Origin: JADKAV01 sp963704075 | Lineage (GTDB): Bacteria > Actinomycetota > Actinomycetes > S36-B12 > UBA10799 | Length of the DNA: 64,000 bases | Assembly: GCA_963704075.1 (NCBI GenBank) | Contig: CAVPGV010000006.1 | Location: 62,001 to 126,000 of the forward strand | Direction: 5' to 3' | In this document: positions 18,034 through 26,852 of the stretch, piece by piece | How positions within the stretch are numbered: position 1 is the first letter of the stretch | Layout: the number at the start of each line of letters is the position of its first letter | The notes under the pieces: generated by a model | Databases searched by the model: none | Seen by the model: the letters and a program-made list of their open reading frames with translations, nothing else | Told to the model about the DNA's origin: nothing | Translations under genes and position numbers: made by a program

Positions 18034-18097
18034 GTGAGCAGTGCTCTCACTTTAGACGCTGCCCACCGAGAAATCAAGAGCAGTGCTCGCATATCCT
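18034..18097. promoter_or_regulatory. Two TetR-like operator copies in divergent promoter region
   Basis: GAGCAGTGCTC occurs at 18036-18046 and again at 18078-18088. The first is embedded in GTGAG ... CTCAC arms (18034-18050). TATCCT (18092-18097) is a -10 six bases before the TetR ATG. The two copies lie close to each divergent start, as expected for a TetR protein repressing itself and the epimerase. Confidence 0.65.
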
Positions 18098-18103
18098 CTT
18101 CGT

Positions 18104-18808
18104 ATGACGAAGACCGGTGTCAGGGCCCAGAACCGTGCTGCGGTGATGGAGGCGATCACCGAGTCCGCAACGCGGCAACTGCTGGAGGTCGGGCCCACCC
18201 AGTTGTCCGTGCGCGCCGTCGCCCGAGAACTGGGCATGGCATCGAGTGCGATCTATCGATACGTGCGCTCCCGCGACGAGCTCCTCACCATCCTCATCGT
18301 GCGTGCGTACGACGACCTGGGCGAGTACGTGGAGGTGAGGGCCGCCCGCCAGCCGGACCCGGTGAAACGATGGCGGGTGATCGGTCTTTCCAGCCGCGAG
18401 TGGGCGTTGGACAATCCGCAACGCTTCGCGCTCATCTACGGGTCGCCGGTGCCCGGATACGCGGCGCCGCGGGACACGATCGGCCCCGCCACACGAATAC
18501 CCACCCTGCTGGTCGGAATCCTGCAGCAGACCGGCGCACAGACCGATAACCCCGCGTTCTCGGCCCGCGTCGCCCGGAGCCTCCGGCCGGCGCTGAGCGA
18601 CCTCGGCGCCTGGTCCGACCTGCAGTCCCGGGAATTCAGCGATGGCGCCTTCGCGGTGGGCGTCATGGCCTGGACACACATCATCGGTTCGGTCTCGTTC
18701 GAGCTCTTCGGCCATCGTCACAACGTGGTCGGGGACTCCGCGGCCGACCGCCGCACCTACTTCACGTTCGAACTCGATGTGCTGGCCGAGTTGATGGGGT
18801 TGCGCTGA
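18104..18808 (+). CDS. TetR family regulator
   Basis: A 234-residue TetR protein. The helix-turn-helix is at residues about 18-60 (AITESATRQLLEVGPTQLSVRAVARELGMASSAIYRYV). The C-terminal ligand-binding domain includes WALDNPQRFALIYGSPVPGY, found in the TetR/WHG-domain group. The ATG at 18104 is chosen because a -10 element ends six bases upstream and no Shine-Dalgarno is visible. It probably controls the divergent epimerase gene; the ligand is unknown. Confidence 0.92.
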   Translation: MTKTGVRAQNRAAVMEAITESATRQLLEVGPTQLSVRAVARELGMASSAIYRYVRSRDELLTILIVRAYDDLGEYVEVRAARQPDPVKRWRVIGLSSREWALDNPQRFALIYGSPVPGYAAPRDTIGPATRIPTLLVGILQQTGAQTDNPAFSARVARSLRPALSDLGAWSDLQSREFSDGAFAVGVMAWTHIIGSVSFELFGHRHNVVGDSAADRRTYFTFELDVLAELMGLR

Positions 18809-18818
18809 ACCCGCGACC

Positions 18819-20991
18819 TCACGGGGTCGATGTCGGAAGCGGTGTGGTGCCGGGGACCGGTGCCGTGGTCGGGGGGATGTAGGACCCGCCGCCACGTGCC
18901 GACCGCAGTCCGTACAGCGTCTGCAGCTCGAAGGTCTCCGGCGGGGTATCGGCCAAGCGCGCCCAACATGGCCTGCTTCCAGATCGGGCCGGGAAGGCTC
19001 GAGCCGAAGACCTGGCCGTAGTAGGAGCCGTTGATGGTGACGTTCTTCATCGGGTACTTGAACCCGCCGCGGGGGTCACCGACCCACACGGCGGTCGAGA
19101 GGCTCGGGGTGTATCCGGCGAACCAGACTGCCGCCGAGGTGTCGGTGGTTCCGGTCTTGCCGGTGACGTCGCGGCCCAGGCTCATCGCCGCGCCGGTGCG
19201 CCCGCTGATGCCGCCGTCAACCACAGCGGTCAGAACGGCGGTCGTGGAGTCAGCGACCTCGCGGGACACGGCCTGTCGACATTGCGGTTCAATCTTGGAG
19301 ACGATCTTCTTGCCGCTGTTGCGCTCGTCGGTGATCCGGGTGATGGCGTGGGGCTTGCAGTACACGCCGTGGTTGGCCATCGTCGCGTAGCTGGTCGCGA
19401 GCGCCAGCGGGGAGACCTCGACCGAGCCGAGCGTGAAGGACTGCACGGTCGGCAGTTCGCCGCCGTTGGCAAGCGTCATCCCGGTGCGCTTGGCGATGTC
19501 GACGGTGCGGCACAGGCCGGCGGCCTGCTCGAGGCCGACGAAGTAGGTGTTCACCGAGAACGCAGTGCCCTGCAGCATGTTGAACTGCCCCGACGAGGTG
19601 GAGTTGCTCACCGTGTACGGGCCGAAGTAGTTGTCCGTGCAGCCCCAGGGGCCGGCTGCGAACGTCTTGTCGTCGGAGGAGTCGAAGACCTGGTAGGGGG
19701 ATACACCCGCTTCGATGCCCGCTGCGATGGTGAAGATCTTGAACGTCGATCCGGCCTGCATGCCGGTGGTGCCGCCGTCCTTCTGGTCGACGGCGTAGTT
19801 GTAGGTGGTCTTGCCCTTGCCCTTGGTCCCCCACTCGCGGTTCTGGGCCAGTGCCACGACCTCACCGGTCTGCGGGGTCACCATCGCGATCGCTGCACCC
19901 TTCTTGCTCGGGTCCTTGGGCGGGATGGTGTTCATGACCGCGTTGGTGGCGGCCTCCTGTGCCTTGGGCTGCATCGCGGTGCGGATGACCACGCCGCCGC
20001 GCTTGAGGAAGTCCTCCCGATCCTGCAGCGTCTTGCCGTAGTTCGGGTCGTTGAGGATCTGCTTCACGGCGTAGTCGCAGTAGAACGGGTAATCGCTCTC
20101 GGCACAGCCGTTGCTGATCTGCTTGGGCTTGAGGGTGTCCTGCACCGACTTCGCCACGGCCTTGTTGTACTGCTCGGGGGTGATGAAGTCCTGCGCCTCC
20201 ATCTTGGCCAGCACCTCGTCGCGGCGGACCTGGGCGGCCTCGGGGTTCACCAGCGGGTCGAAGCCGACCGGGGACTGGACGATGCCGGCCAGCGTGGCGG
20301 CCTTGACCGGGCTCAGTTTCTTCGCGCCGTGGCCGAAGTAACGCCGGGAAGCCGCCTCGACCCCGTACGCACCGGATCCGAAGTACGCGATGTTGAGGTA
20401 GCGGTTGAGGATCTCGTCCTTGGACAACTCACGCTCGAGTTGTACCGCGTACCGGATCTCCTGCAACTTGCGGGCGGTGGTACGTTCGCGTGCCGCTTGC
20501 ACCTGATCGGGGGTCCGGGCCGCCGTCACGAGCACGTTTCGGACGTACTGCATCGTCAGGGTCGAGGCACCCTGTTGGATGGATCCGCTGGCAGTGTTCT
20601 CCAGTTGTGCGCGGATCAGCCCCTGGATGTCAACGCCACGGTGTTCGTAGAACCGCTGGTCCTCGACCGCGATCACGGCCTTCTGCATGTTCGGGCTGAT
20701 CTTCTTCAGCGGAACCTCGATGCGGTTCTCGTCGAAGAGTGTCGCGATCCGGTTGCCCTCGGCGTCCTCCATGATCGTGCGAACCGGCAGCGGAGGTGTG
20801 GCCAACTCTGCGGGCAGCGCACCGATCTGCTCGGCGGCGACGTCGGACGCCTTGCCGATACCGGCCACGACCGGCACGGCCATGGCGGCGAGGATGGCGC
20901 CACCGACCGCACCGACAACGGCTATCCGGGCCAAGCCGGAGAGAGGTTTGCGCGCGTCAGCGGATTTCTTCGGGGTTTTCGACACAGCCAT
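18819..20991 (-). CDS. ponA: Class A penicillin-binding protein (PonA2-like), frameshifted near C-terminus
   Basis: A bifunctional peptidoglycan synthase of about 720 residues. After a basic N-terminus and one membrane anchor (about 20-45) come the GT51 glycosyltransferase motifs (AVEDQRFYEHRGVD, GASTLTMQYVRN, ILNRYLNIAYFGSGAYG) and the transpeptidase motifs (GSTFK, SxN-like SVN, KTGTT). As sequenced, the frame leaves the family at LGALGRYP and runs 50 bases into the TetR gene. Removing one base at 18955/18956 restores LADTPPETFELQTLYGLRSA and a Pro/Thr tail ending at 18819, clear of the TetR gene. No PASTA domain is seen. Paired with a WhiB4-like gene as in mycobacteria. Confidence 0.9.
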
Positions 20992-21293
20992 CAGACGTAA
21001 GGGTACGTTGTGTTGGTTCCGGCCGCACCCAGCAGCCTGCGCGATTCGTCACGCGAGGTCGTGGCGAACGGGTGAGTGCCGATACCCCGCCATCGCCAGT
21101 GCGAACCGTATGCGTCATGCTGATTACCAGAACATGTGACGTAGGTAACTCCGACACCACGTGTCGCTAACTTCAAATAGTACAAATTGCCTAGTCTAAG
21201 TAGTACGAATGGGCCTGCGCTGTAGCGGTGTCCTTGCTTAGAGTTACGGAAAGCTTTCGGGGGTTTTCCAGAAGCGGACAAGGGGAAGAACGA
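20992..21293. promoter_or_regulatory. Divergent ponA/whiB control region
   Basis: No gene is seen here. On the minus strand TACCCT lies eight bases before the PBP ATG. CGACAC-CAC-GTGTCG (21152-21166... outer arms at 21152-21157 and 21161-21166) is an inverted repeat. TAGTACAAATT (21178) and TAGTACGAATG (21201) form a direct repeat with 23-base spacing, suited to one face of the helix. Long leaders are typical of whiB genes. The binding proteins are not known. Confidence 0.5.
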
Positions 21294-21611
21294 GTGCTGA
21301 ACGTGATCGCGTGGAGTTCCCAGGCTGCATGCCGAGAGACCGATCCTGATGAGATGTTCGTGCAGGGGGCTGCGCAGAACAGGGTCAAGCAGATCTGCGG
21401 CGGCTGCCCGGTGAAGATGGAGTGCCTGGCTGATGCGCTGGACAACCGCATCGAGTTCGGTGTCTGGGGAGGGATGACCGAACGCGAACGCAGGGCTTTG
21501 CTGCGCAGGCGACCCCATGTGAAGTCATGGACCGATCTGCTGCAGAGCGCCTCGTCCAGGCCGATCCCCTCGCAGGTAGACGTACGGCACAAGAGCTTCG
21601 CCAGCGCCTGA
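21294..21611 (+). CDS. whiB4: WhiB-family iron-sulfur regulator (WhiB4/WblA-like)
   Basis: A 105-residue protein with four cluster-binding cysteines: ACRETDPDEMF, then CGGCPVKMEC (CxxCxxxxxC). The FGVWGGMTERERRALLRRRP turn and basic DNA-binding tail match the WhiB4/WblA branch. These proteins hold a [4Fe-4S] cluster that responds to oxygen or NO and act with the primary sigma factor. The GTG at 21294 has AGGGGAAG upstream. The position next to ponA and the ArsA-like pair is the same as for Rv3681c (from memory), which supports the subfamily call. Confidence 0.92.
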   Translation: MLNVIAWSSQAACRETDPDEMFVQGAAQNRVKQICGGCPVKMECLADALDNRIEFGVWGGMTERERRALLRRRPHVKSWTDLLQSASSRPIPSQVDVRHKSFASA

Positions 21612-21621
21612 CACGAACGCA

Positions 21622-21658
21622 GAATGGGCCCACCCCCGATCGGGGAGTGGGCCCATTC
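21622..21658. terminator. Bidirectional terminator between whiB and yceI
   Basis: GAATGGGCCCAC ... GTGGGCCCATTC with CCCCG/CGGGG inner pairing and one bulged A form a stem of about 17 bp around a two-base turn. It sits between convergent stops at 21611 and 21665. Confidence 0.8.
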
Positions 21659-21664
21659 GCACAC

Positions 21665-22210
21665 TCAGGCGTCTTTTGTGGCCGAGACGTCGAGTTCGAT
21701 CTTGATCTTGTCGCTGACCAGCACACCGCCGGTGTCCAGCGCCACGTTCCAGGTCAGTCCGAAGTCCTTGCGGCTGATCTCGGTGTGGCCGGCGAACCCT
21801 GCCCGCACGTTGCCGAAGGGGTCGTTCACGATGCCGTCGAGTTCCACCTCGATCTCGACCGGCCGAGTGACGTCCTTGATCGTCAGGTCACCGAGCACCA
21901 CGAACGAGTCGTCGTCCTGCTTCACGCCTGTCGTCGCGAAACTCATCGTCGGGTAGGCGTCGACGTCGAAGAAGTCCGCGGACTTGAGGTGTGCGTCACG
22001 GTCAGCATTGCCACTGTCGATGCTGGCCATCTGCGCGGTGAGCGTGGCCTTGGAAGCCGACGGGTTGGCGCCGTCGAGGGTCATGGAAGCGCTGAATTCG
22101 GTGAACGAGCCGCGGACTTTGGTGACCATGGCGTGCCGGGCGACGAAGCCCAGGCGGGTGTGGGCAGGGTCGATGGTCCAGGTGCCGCTGTATTGAGTGA
22201 GGTCGGTCAT
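21665..22210 (-). CDS. YceI family protein
   Basis: A 181-residue lipocalin-like beta-barrel protein. YSGTWTIDPAHTRLGFVARHAMVTKVRGSF and SADFFDVDAYPTMSFATT are YceI hallmarks. The family binds isoprenoid-type lipids; members are periplasmic or, when they lack a signal peptide as here, probably cytosolic. The ATG at 22210 has GGAGAG upstream. It separates whiB from the ArsA-like pair and has its own regulated-looking promoter, so it seems an insertion relative to the mycobacterial order. Confidence 0.92.
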   Translation of the reverse strand: MTDLTQYSGTWTIDPAHTRLGFVARHAMVTKVRGSFTEFSASMTLDGANPSASKATLTAQMASIDSGNADRDAHLKSADFFDVDAYPTMSFATTGVKQDDDSFVVLGDLTIKDVTRPVEIEVELDGIVNDPFGNVRAGFAGHTEISRKDFGLTWNVALDTGGVLVSDKIKIELDVSATKDA

Positions 22211-22228
22211 CGGTGATCTCTCCAATTA

Positions 22229-22266
22229 AGTTGAGGTTTCAAGAAACAGTATATGAGAGTTCAACT
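22229..22266 (-). promoter_or_regulatory. yceI promoter with nested inverted repeats
   Basis: On the minus strand TATACT (22248-22253) is a near-perfect -10. It is flanked by GTTTC-TT-GAAAC (22236-22247) and, further out, by AGTTGA (22229-22234)/TCAACT (22261-22266). Symmetric TAGTTGAA-type half sites over a promoter are typical of MarR-family operators. The regulator is not in the window. Confidence 0.55.
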
Positions 22267-22287
22267 AATCGTCCAGTCGGGCTGCCC

Positions 22288-23430
22288 TTAAGGTGTGACG
22301 GTGTCCCCGGCCAGCAGGTTTCCCACGGTCTGCAGGCCTTCCAGGTCGTGCACGTCATCGGCCAGGGCAATTACCGAAGCAACCGGCACGCGTGGGTGGG
22401 CACCGGTGAATGAGCCGGCGAGATGTTCCTGCCGGGCCGCGGTCTCCATGCGGTCGGCATGCAGTTTCAAGAGCTCGGCGACCAGATTGTGTTCGCCGTT
22501 GAGGCGTTCGGCGCCGGCCCGGGCCGTCGACGCGGTCAACTCGGGCAGGCGGACCTCCTGCACCCGGTTGAGGACCAGCCCCGCCAGCGGCATGCTCTCG
22601 GACTCGAGGCGCTGGACGAAGTACGAGGCCTCGCGCAGGGCGTCGGACTCAGGCGCCGCCACCACAAGGAAACGGGTATCCGGGGCCTGCAACTGCGCGA
22701 ACGTCTCATCGGCGCGCTCCCGAAAACCCCCGAACAACGCATCGAAACTGCTGACGAACAGTTGCATGTCTCGCAGCACCTGGGCTCCGATCACCTTGCT
22801 CAGCGCGTTGGTGAACAGGCCCAGCGAGGCGCTGAAGACCCGCGCCGACATGCGTCCCGCGCCACGTGCGGGAGCGGCGAGGACCCGGATCAGACGGCCG
22901 TCGAGGAACGACCCGAGCCGCTTCGGCGCGTCCAGGAAGTCCAGGGCGGAACGCGACGGGGGAGTGTCGACCACGATCAGGTCCCACGGATCCCCGCCCG
23001 CCGACTGCTGGCGCAATTGGCCGAGTTTCTCCATCGCCATGTACTCCTGGGTGCCGGCGAAGGAACTCGACAGAGCTTGGTAGAACGGGTTCTCCAGGAT
23101 CGCAGTGGCGCGTTCGGGGTCGGAATGGGCGATCACGATCTCGTCGAACGTGCGCTTCATGTCGAGCATCATGGCGCTCAGTGAGCCGCCCTCGATGCCG
23201 GGAACCGGACGGGGGGTGTTGTCCAGTTCCGTCAGGCCCATGGACTGCGCCAGGCGGCGAGCCGGGTCGATGGTCAGCACACAGACGTTGCGACCCCGTT
23301 GCGCGGCGCGCAGGCCCAGCGCGGCCGCCGTGGTCGTCTTGCCCACACCGCCCGATCCGCAACACACGATGACGCCGACACCGCGATCGTCGAGCAGGGC
23401 GTCGATATCCAGGTGGGGTGCTGCGCTCAT
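22288..23430 (-). CDS. ArsA/GET3-like ATPase, second of pair
   Basis: A 380-residue ATPase with P-loop GSGGVGKTTTAAALGLRAA near residue 25, switch motif DTPPSRSALDFLDAP (about 157) and the signature LTIDPARRLAQSMGL. The family includes arsenite-pump ATPases and GET3; the actinobacterial pairs next to whiB4 and ponA (Rv3679/Rv3680) are linked to envelope and redox homeostasis rather than arsenic. No arsB is present here. The start overlaps the upstream gene by four bases (ATGA), so a heteromeric complex is likely. Confidence 0.9.
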   Translation of the reverse strand: MSAAPHLDIDALLDDRGVGVIVCCGSGGVGKTTTAAALGLRAAQRGRNVCVLTIDPARRLAQSMGLTELDNTPRPVPGIEGGSLSAMMLDMKRTFDEIVIAHSDPERATAILENPFYQALSSSFAGTQEYMAMEKLGQLRQQSAGGDPWDLIVVDTPPSRSALDFLDAPKRLGSFLDGRLIRVLAAPARGAGRMSARVFSASLGLFTNALSKVIGAQVLRDMQLFVSSFDALFGGFRERADETFAQLQAPDTRFLVVAAPESDALREASYFVQRLESESMPLAGLVLNRVQEVRLPELTASTARAGAERLNGEHNLVAELLKLHADRMETAARQEHLAGSFTGAHPRVPVASVIALADDVHDLEGLQTVGNLLAGDTVTP

Positions 23431-24422
23431 CCGGGGAGCCCCTGTTCGGTCATGGCCTCGGACAACCCGTACAGCGCGGCGAGGTCGATGCCGCCGGGCA
23501 GCAGCGGCAGTTCTAGGATCGGCTGTTCGGTCTGCGCCAGGCGGCGACGCTCGCTGTTCTGCAGAGCCGCCCGTGCCGCGTGGTCGGCCGCCTCGTCCGC
23601 CAGTGCGCGCAGTGTCGCCGGGGTCGGGTCGATGGCAGCGGCACGAAGGCCTTTCTTCAGAACGTTCTCCGGAAGCGCCCGTTCGGCAGCCAGCCTCAAC
23701 TCATCGTCATCGAGCTGAGAACGACGGACCTGATTGATGACCACCGCGCCCAGTGGCAACCCGGCTTCGCGAAGTTCGGCGAGGCCGTCGAGCGTCTCCT
23801 GCACCGGCATCTCCTCCAGCAGGGTGACCAGGTGCACGGCGGTGCGGGCCGAGCGGATGACCCCCATCACCGAATCCGCCTGAGAACGGATCGGTCCGAC
23901 CTTCGCGAGCCCGGCGATCTCCGTGTTCACGTTCAGGAAGCGGGTGATCCGCCCGGTCGGTGGGGCATCGAGGACCACGGCGTCGTAGGCCGGTCGGCCC
24001 ACCTTCTCCCCGCGCTTGACCGCCTCCGACGCCTTCCCGGTCAGCAGGACGTCGCGCAGCCCGGGGGCGATGGTGGTTGCGAAGTCGATGGCCCCGAGGC
24101 GGCGCAGGGCGTACCCGCCGCGCTTGATGCCGTAGAACATCTCCAGGTACTCCAGCATGGCGGCCTCGGCGTCCACGGGCAGCGCGTAGACGATCCCCCC
24201 GTCCTCGGCCACGGCCACTTTGCTCTCCTGGTAGGGCAGCGGGGCGGTATCGAAGATCTGCGCGATGCCCTGGCGTCCCTCCACCTCGAGCAGCAGCACC
24301 TTCTTTCCGCCGCGGGCCAGCCCCAGGGCCAGGGCCGCGGCGACGGTGGATTTGCCCGTACCGCCCTTGCCGGAAACGACGTGCAGGCGTACCCGTGACC
24401 AATTGGGCGCCCGAACGTTCAC
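23427..24422 (-). CDS. ArsA/GET3-like ATPase, first of pair
   Basis: A 331-residue ATPase with P-loop VSGKGGTGKSTVAAALALGLA and VLDAPPTGRITRFLNV as the switch region. It starts with GTG at 24422; TAATGT lies six bases upstream on the minus strand, so the operon is probably leaderless. It is co-transcribed with the second ATPase (four-base overlap). The first subunit of such pairs has the more canonical P-loop. The role is inferred from synteny with Rv3679. Confidence 0.9.
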   Translation of the reverse strand: MNVRAPNWSRVRLHVVSGKGGTGKSTVAAALALGLARGGKKVLLLEVEGRQGIAQIFDTAPLPYQESKVAVAEDGGIVYALPVDAEAAMLEYLEMFYGIKRGGYALRRLGAIDFATTIAPGLRDVLLTGKASEAVKRGEKVGRPAYDAVVLDAPPTGRITRFLNVNTEIAGLAKVGPIRSQADSVMGVIRSARTAVHLVTLLEEMPVQETLDGLAELREAGLPLGAVVINQVRRSQLDDDELRLAAERALPENVLKKGLRAAAIDPTPATLRALADEAADHAARAALQNSERRRLAQTEQPILELPLLPGGIDLAALYGLSEAMTEQGLPG

Positions 24423-24428
24423 CTGTAC

Positions 24429-24526
24429 ACATTAGGGCGGCGGGTGGTCTGGTGACGCGGGCGGTCCAGCATCCGGCGCCCATGAAACTGCGGCTCGTGC
24501 GGTCGTGCGGTCGGGTGACTTAGGGT
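24429..24526. promoter_or_regulatory. Divergent leaderless promoters for the ArsA pair and the DUF4177-RidA operon
   Basis: On the minus strand TAATGT (24429-24434) is six bases before the GTG at 24422. On the plus strand TAGGGT (24521-24526) is six bases before the ATG at 24533. No Shine-Dalgarno sequence precedes either start. Confidence 0.6.
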
Positions 24527-24532
24527 CGGGGC

Positions 24533-24688
24533 ATGACCACTTGGGAGTATCTGACCGCACCGCTGCTCATCCACAACACCAAAGCGATCCTCGACAATTT
24601 CGGCGCCGACGGCTGGGAGCTGGTCCAGGTCGTGCCGGGGCCGACCCCCGAGAACCTGGTGGCCTACTTCAAACGAGCGACGTCGTGA
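24533..24688 (+). CDS. DUF4177 small protein
   Basis: A 51-residue protein, MTTWEYLTAPLLI at the N-terminus and FGADGWELVQVVPGP centrally, the DUF4177 signature (NxLGxxGWELV). It matches the small gene preceding the RidA gene in mycobacteria (Rv3678A). The -10 is six bases from the ATG. Its TGA overlaps the GTG start of the RidA gene by four bases. Function unknown, but the tight coupling to RidA is conserved. Confidence 0.9.
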   Translation: MTTWEYLTAPLLIHNTKAILDNFGADGWELVQVVPGPTPENLVAYFKRATS

Positions 24689-25140
24689 GCGTCGCCCAGC
24701 GCCTCGAGGATCTTGGCATCACCCTTCCTGCAGTCCCCGCGCCCGTTGCGGCCTACGTCCCCGCCGTGCGTTCGGGTTCGCACATCTACACGTCCGGGCA
24801 GTTGCCCTTCGCCGCGGGCGAGCTGCTGCACACTGGGCTGGTCGGTGCCGAGGTCGGTGTCAGTGACGCCGTGGCCTGCGCCCGCCAGTGCGCACTCAAC
24901 GCGCTGGCCGCGGTCGCCGCTGCGGCCGACGGTCTGGAGAAGGTGCGAATCATCAAGGTCGTGGGGTTCGTGGCCAGCGCCGACGGATTCACCGCCCAAC
25001 CACAAGTGATCAACGGCGCGTCGGAGCTCATCGGTGACATCCTCGGCGAGAACGGTGTGCACGCGCGGTCCGCGGTGGGTGTCGCGCAGTTGCCGCTGAA
25101 TGCCCCGGTCGAGGTCGAGGTCATCGCAGAGGTCCTCTGA
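24685..25140 (+). CDS. RidA family protein
   Basis: A 151-residue member of the RidA/YjgF/UK114 family, which deaminates reactive enamine/imine intermediates. It contains VRSGSHIYTSGQLPF and a C-terminal VHARSAVGVAQLPLNAPVEVEVIAEV; the Arg in HARSAVG is at the usual substrate-binding position. It starts at GTG 24685 inside the DUF4177 stop and ends by overlapping the Nudix gene (TGATGG). Counterpart of Rv3678c. Confidence 0.92.
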   Translation: MSVAQRLEDLGITLPAVPAPVAAYVPAVRSGSHIYTSGQLPFAAGELLHTGLVGAEVGVSDAVACARQCALNALAAVAAAADGLEKVRIIKVVGFVASADGFTAQPQVINGASELIGDILGENGVHARSAVGVAQLPLNAPVEVEVIAEVL

Positions 25141-25853
25141 TGGACATGCCCCCGCAACTGCTGGAACGGGCACGGGCAGTCGTCTACGGCGGCCAGTGGA
25201 CCCCGCCTGCGACCCGTCCCGCGGCGACCGTCGTCCTGCTGCGCGATGGGGCCGACGGGATCGAGGTGGCGCTGCTGCAGAAGTCGGCCCACCTGGGTTT
25301 CGCACGCGGCATGTACGTGTTCCCCGGCGGAGCGGTGGATGCGGCCGACGCGGCCAGTGGGGATCCGTGGCTGATCGCCGCCATCCGGGAGACGTTCGAG
25401 GAGTGCGGTGTGCTGCTCACGGATCCGAACCCCCGCGAGGACGTCCAGGCCTACCGGGCGCAGGAGTTCGCACAGGTCCTCGCGGTGCTGAACGTGCGGC
25501 CGGCCGTGGAGTCCCTGCATCCGTTCAGCCACTGGATCACCCCCGAGGTGGAGTCCCGCCGCTTCGACACGAAGTTCTTCGCCACCAGACTGCCCGTGGG
25601 CCAGGACCTCGCCGAGCTGACCGACGAGCATCAGGCCATCGGGTGGTTCCGGCCGGAGCAGACGTCCGGGCTGCCGATGTTGCCGCCGACTGCGGCAGTC
25701 CTCGCGGAACTGGCGGCATTCGCCACGGTGGAGCAGGCCCTCGCCCCGCGGCGCGAACCGGTGCCGATCATGCCGCGGCCGATCCCAGTCGACGAGCAGC
25801 AGCAGGGCATCGACTGGGTACTGGTCAATGGTTACACCGGGCAGCCGCTGTGA
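25140..25853 (+). CDS. Nudix hydrolase (NUDT19-like)
   Basis: A 237-residue protein. PAATVVLLRDGADGIEVALLQKS and GMYVFPGGAVDAAD precede an extended Nudix box that ends AAIRETFEECGVLL. The insertion between GG and REXXEE is typical of NUDT19-like acyl-CoA diphosphatases. The substrate is inferred from the subfamily. It is overlapped at both ends by RidA and the beta-lactamase-fold gene, so it belongs to the same operon. Confidence 0.88.
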   Translation: MDMPPQLLERARAVVYGGQWTPPATRPAATVVLLRDGADGIEVALLQKSAHLGFARGMYVFPGGAVDAADAASGDPWLIAAIRETFEECGVLLTDPNPREDVQAYRAQEFAQVLAVLNVRPAVESLHPFSHWITPEVESRRFDTKFFATRLPVGQDLAELTDEHQAIGWFRPEQTSGLPMLPPTAAVLAELAAFATVEQALAPRREPVPIMPRPIPVDEQQQGIDWVLVNGYTGQPL

Positions 25854-26674
25854 CCGGTTTCGTCGCGATGCCCGGCAGTCTCGGCCCGTGGCAGGGTGGT
25901 CGTTTCAGCGGCGGATCGTGCGTGCTCGCAGGTAACCCGGGACCGATGACACTCGATGGGACCAACACCTGGTTGCTGGAGGTCGACGAGGACTCGGTGG
26001 TCCTGGTGGATCCGGGCCCGGATGACCGGGCGCACCTGGTCGCGGTCGAACGGGAGTTGGCCGGGCGGCGGGTCCGGGAGATCCTGCTGACCCATGGCCA
26101 CGCCGATCACAGTGAGGGCGCCGGGTTGTTCTCCGACCAGTTCGCAGCGCCCGTGCGCGCGCTGGATCCGGTGCATCGGTTGGGCGACGAAGGTCTGAGT
26201 GCTGGTGACGTCCTGGTCTACGCGGACCTCGAGGTTCACATCGTCGGGACCCCGGGCCACACCTCCGATTCGGTGAGCATGCACCTTCCGCAACGGGCTG
26301 CGCTGCTGACCGGTGACACGATCCTGGGCCGGGGCACCACGGTGGTCGCCCACCCCGACGGCCGGCTCGGGGACTACCTGGCCTCGCTGCGCGAGTTGTC
26401 CGACCTGGTGCAGAGCGCGGGCGCCACCCAGGTGTGGCCAGGACACGGGCCGGTCCTGCCGGATGCCGCAGCCGCGCTGACGGCATACCTGGATCACCGG
26501 CACGCGCGCCTCGAGGAGGTGGCCGGGGCCCTGGAGTCGACTGATCCCGATGCGGGCATCGAGGCGACCGCGCAGCAGATCGTCGAACAGGTCTACGCCG
26601 AGGTCCCGCGCGTGCTCTGGCCGGCGGCACTGCTGAGCGTGCGCGCACAGTTGGAGTACCTGGGCCGGGTGTGA
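25850..26674 (+). CDS. Metallo-beta-lactamase-fold hydrolase (LACTB2-like)
   Basis: A 274-residue protein with the zinc motif THGHADHSEG (HxHxDH), then GTPGHTSDS and LLTGDTILGRGTT, and a C-terminal helical domain of the LACTB2 type (RVLWPAALLSVRAQLEYL). LACTB2-like proteins are endoribonucleases or thioesterases; the specific substrate is unknown. GTG start at 25850 overlaps the Nudix stop by four bases. Last gene of the DUF4177-RidA-Nudix-MBL operon, matching Rv3677c. Confidence 0.9.
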   Translation: MTGFVAMPGSLGPWQGGRFSGGSCVLAGNPGPMTLDGTNTWLLEVDEDSVVLVDPGPDDRAHLVAVERELAGRRVREILLTHGHADHSEGAGLFSDQFAAPVRALDPVHRLGDEGLSAGDVLVYADLEVHIVGTPGHTSDSVSMHLPQRAALLTGDTILGRGTTVVAHPDGRLGDYLASLRELSDLVQSAGATQVWPGHGPVLPDAAAALTAYLDHRHARLEEVAGALESTDPDAGIEATAQQIVEQVYAEVPRVLWPAALLSVRAQLEYLGRV

Positions 26675-26757
26675 TCGCCCCGGGTCAAGCAGGTGCTCCG
26701 GGTTTCCCGGGCGGCCTCCTGCGGTTGGGCGGACTCTCCCGGATGGCTCAAAACGCT

Positions 26758-26787
26758 CCCCGATCCGCCCCGGGCAGAGCATCGGGG
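26758..26787. terminator. Terminator-like inverted repeat
   Basis: CCCCGAT (26758-26764) pairs with ATCGGGG (26781-26787) around a GC-rich 16-base loop, between the convergent beta-lactamase-fold and GT87 genes. No T tract; moderate support only. Confidence 0.45.
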
Positions 26788-26852
26788 CTCGTGGAGCGGC
26801 ACGGCCTTGGCCTCGAACACCAGGTGCGAACCCGACGTACTCTTGGGAACCA

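Noticed and set aside
22288..24422. Arsenic resistance operon suggested by ArsA-like ATPases
   Set aside because: No arsB, arsC or arsR nearby; the paired ATPases next to whiB and ponA match the non-arsenic actinobacterial pair.
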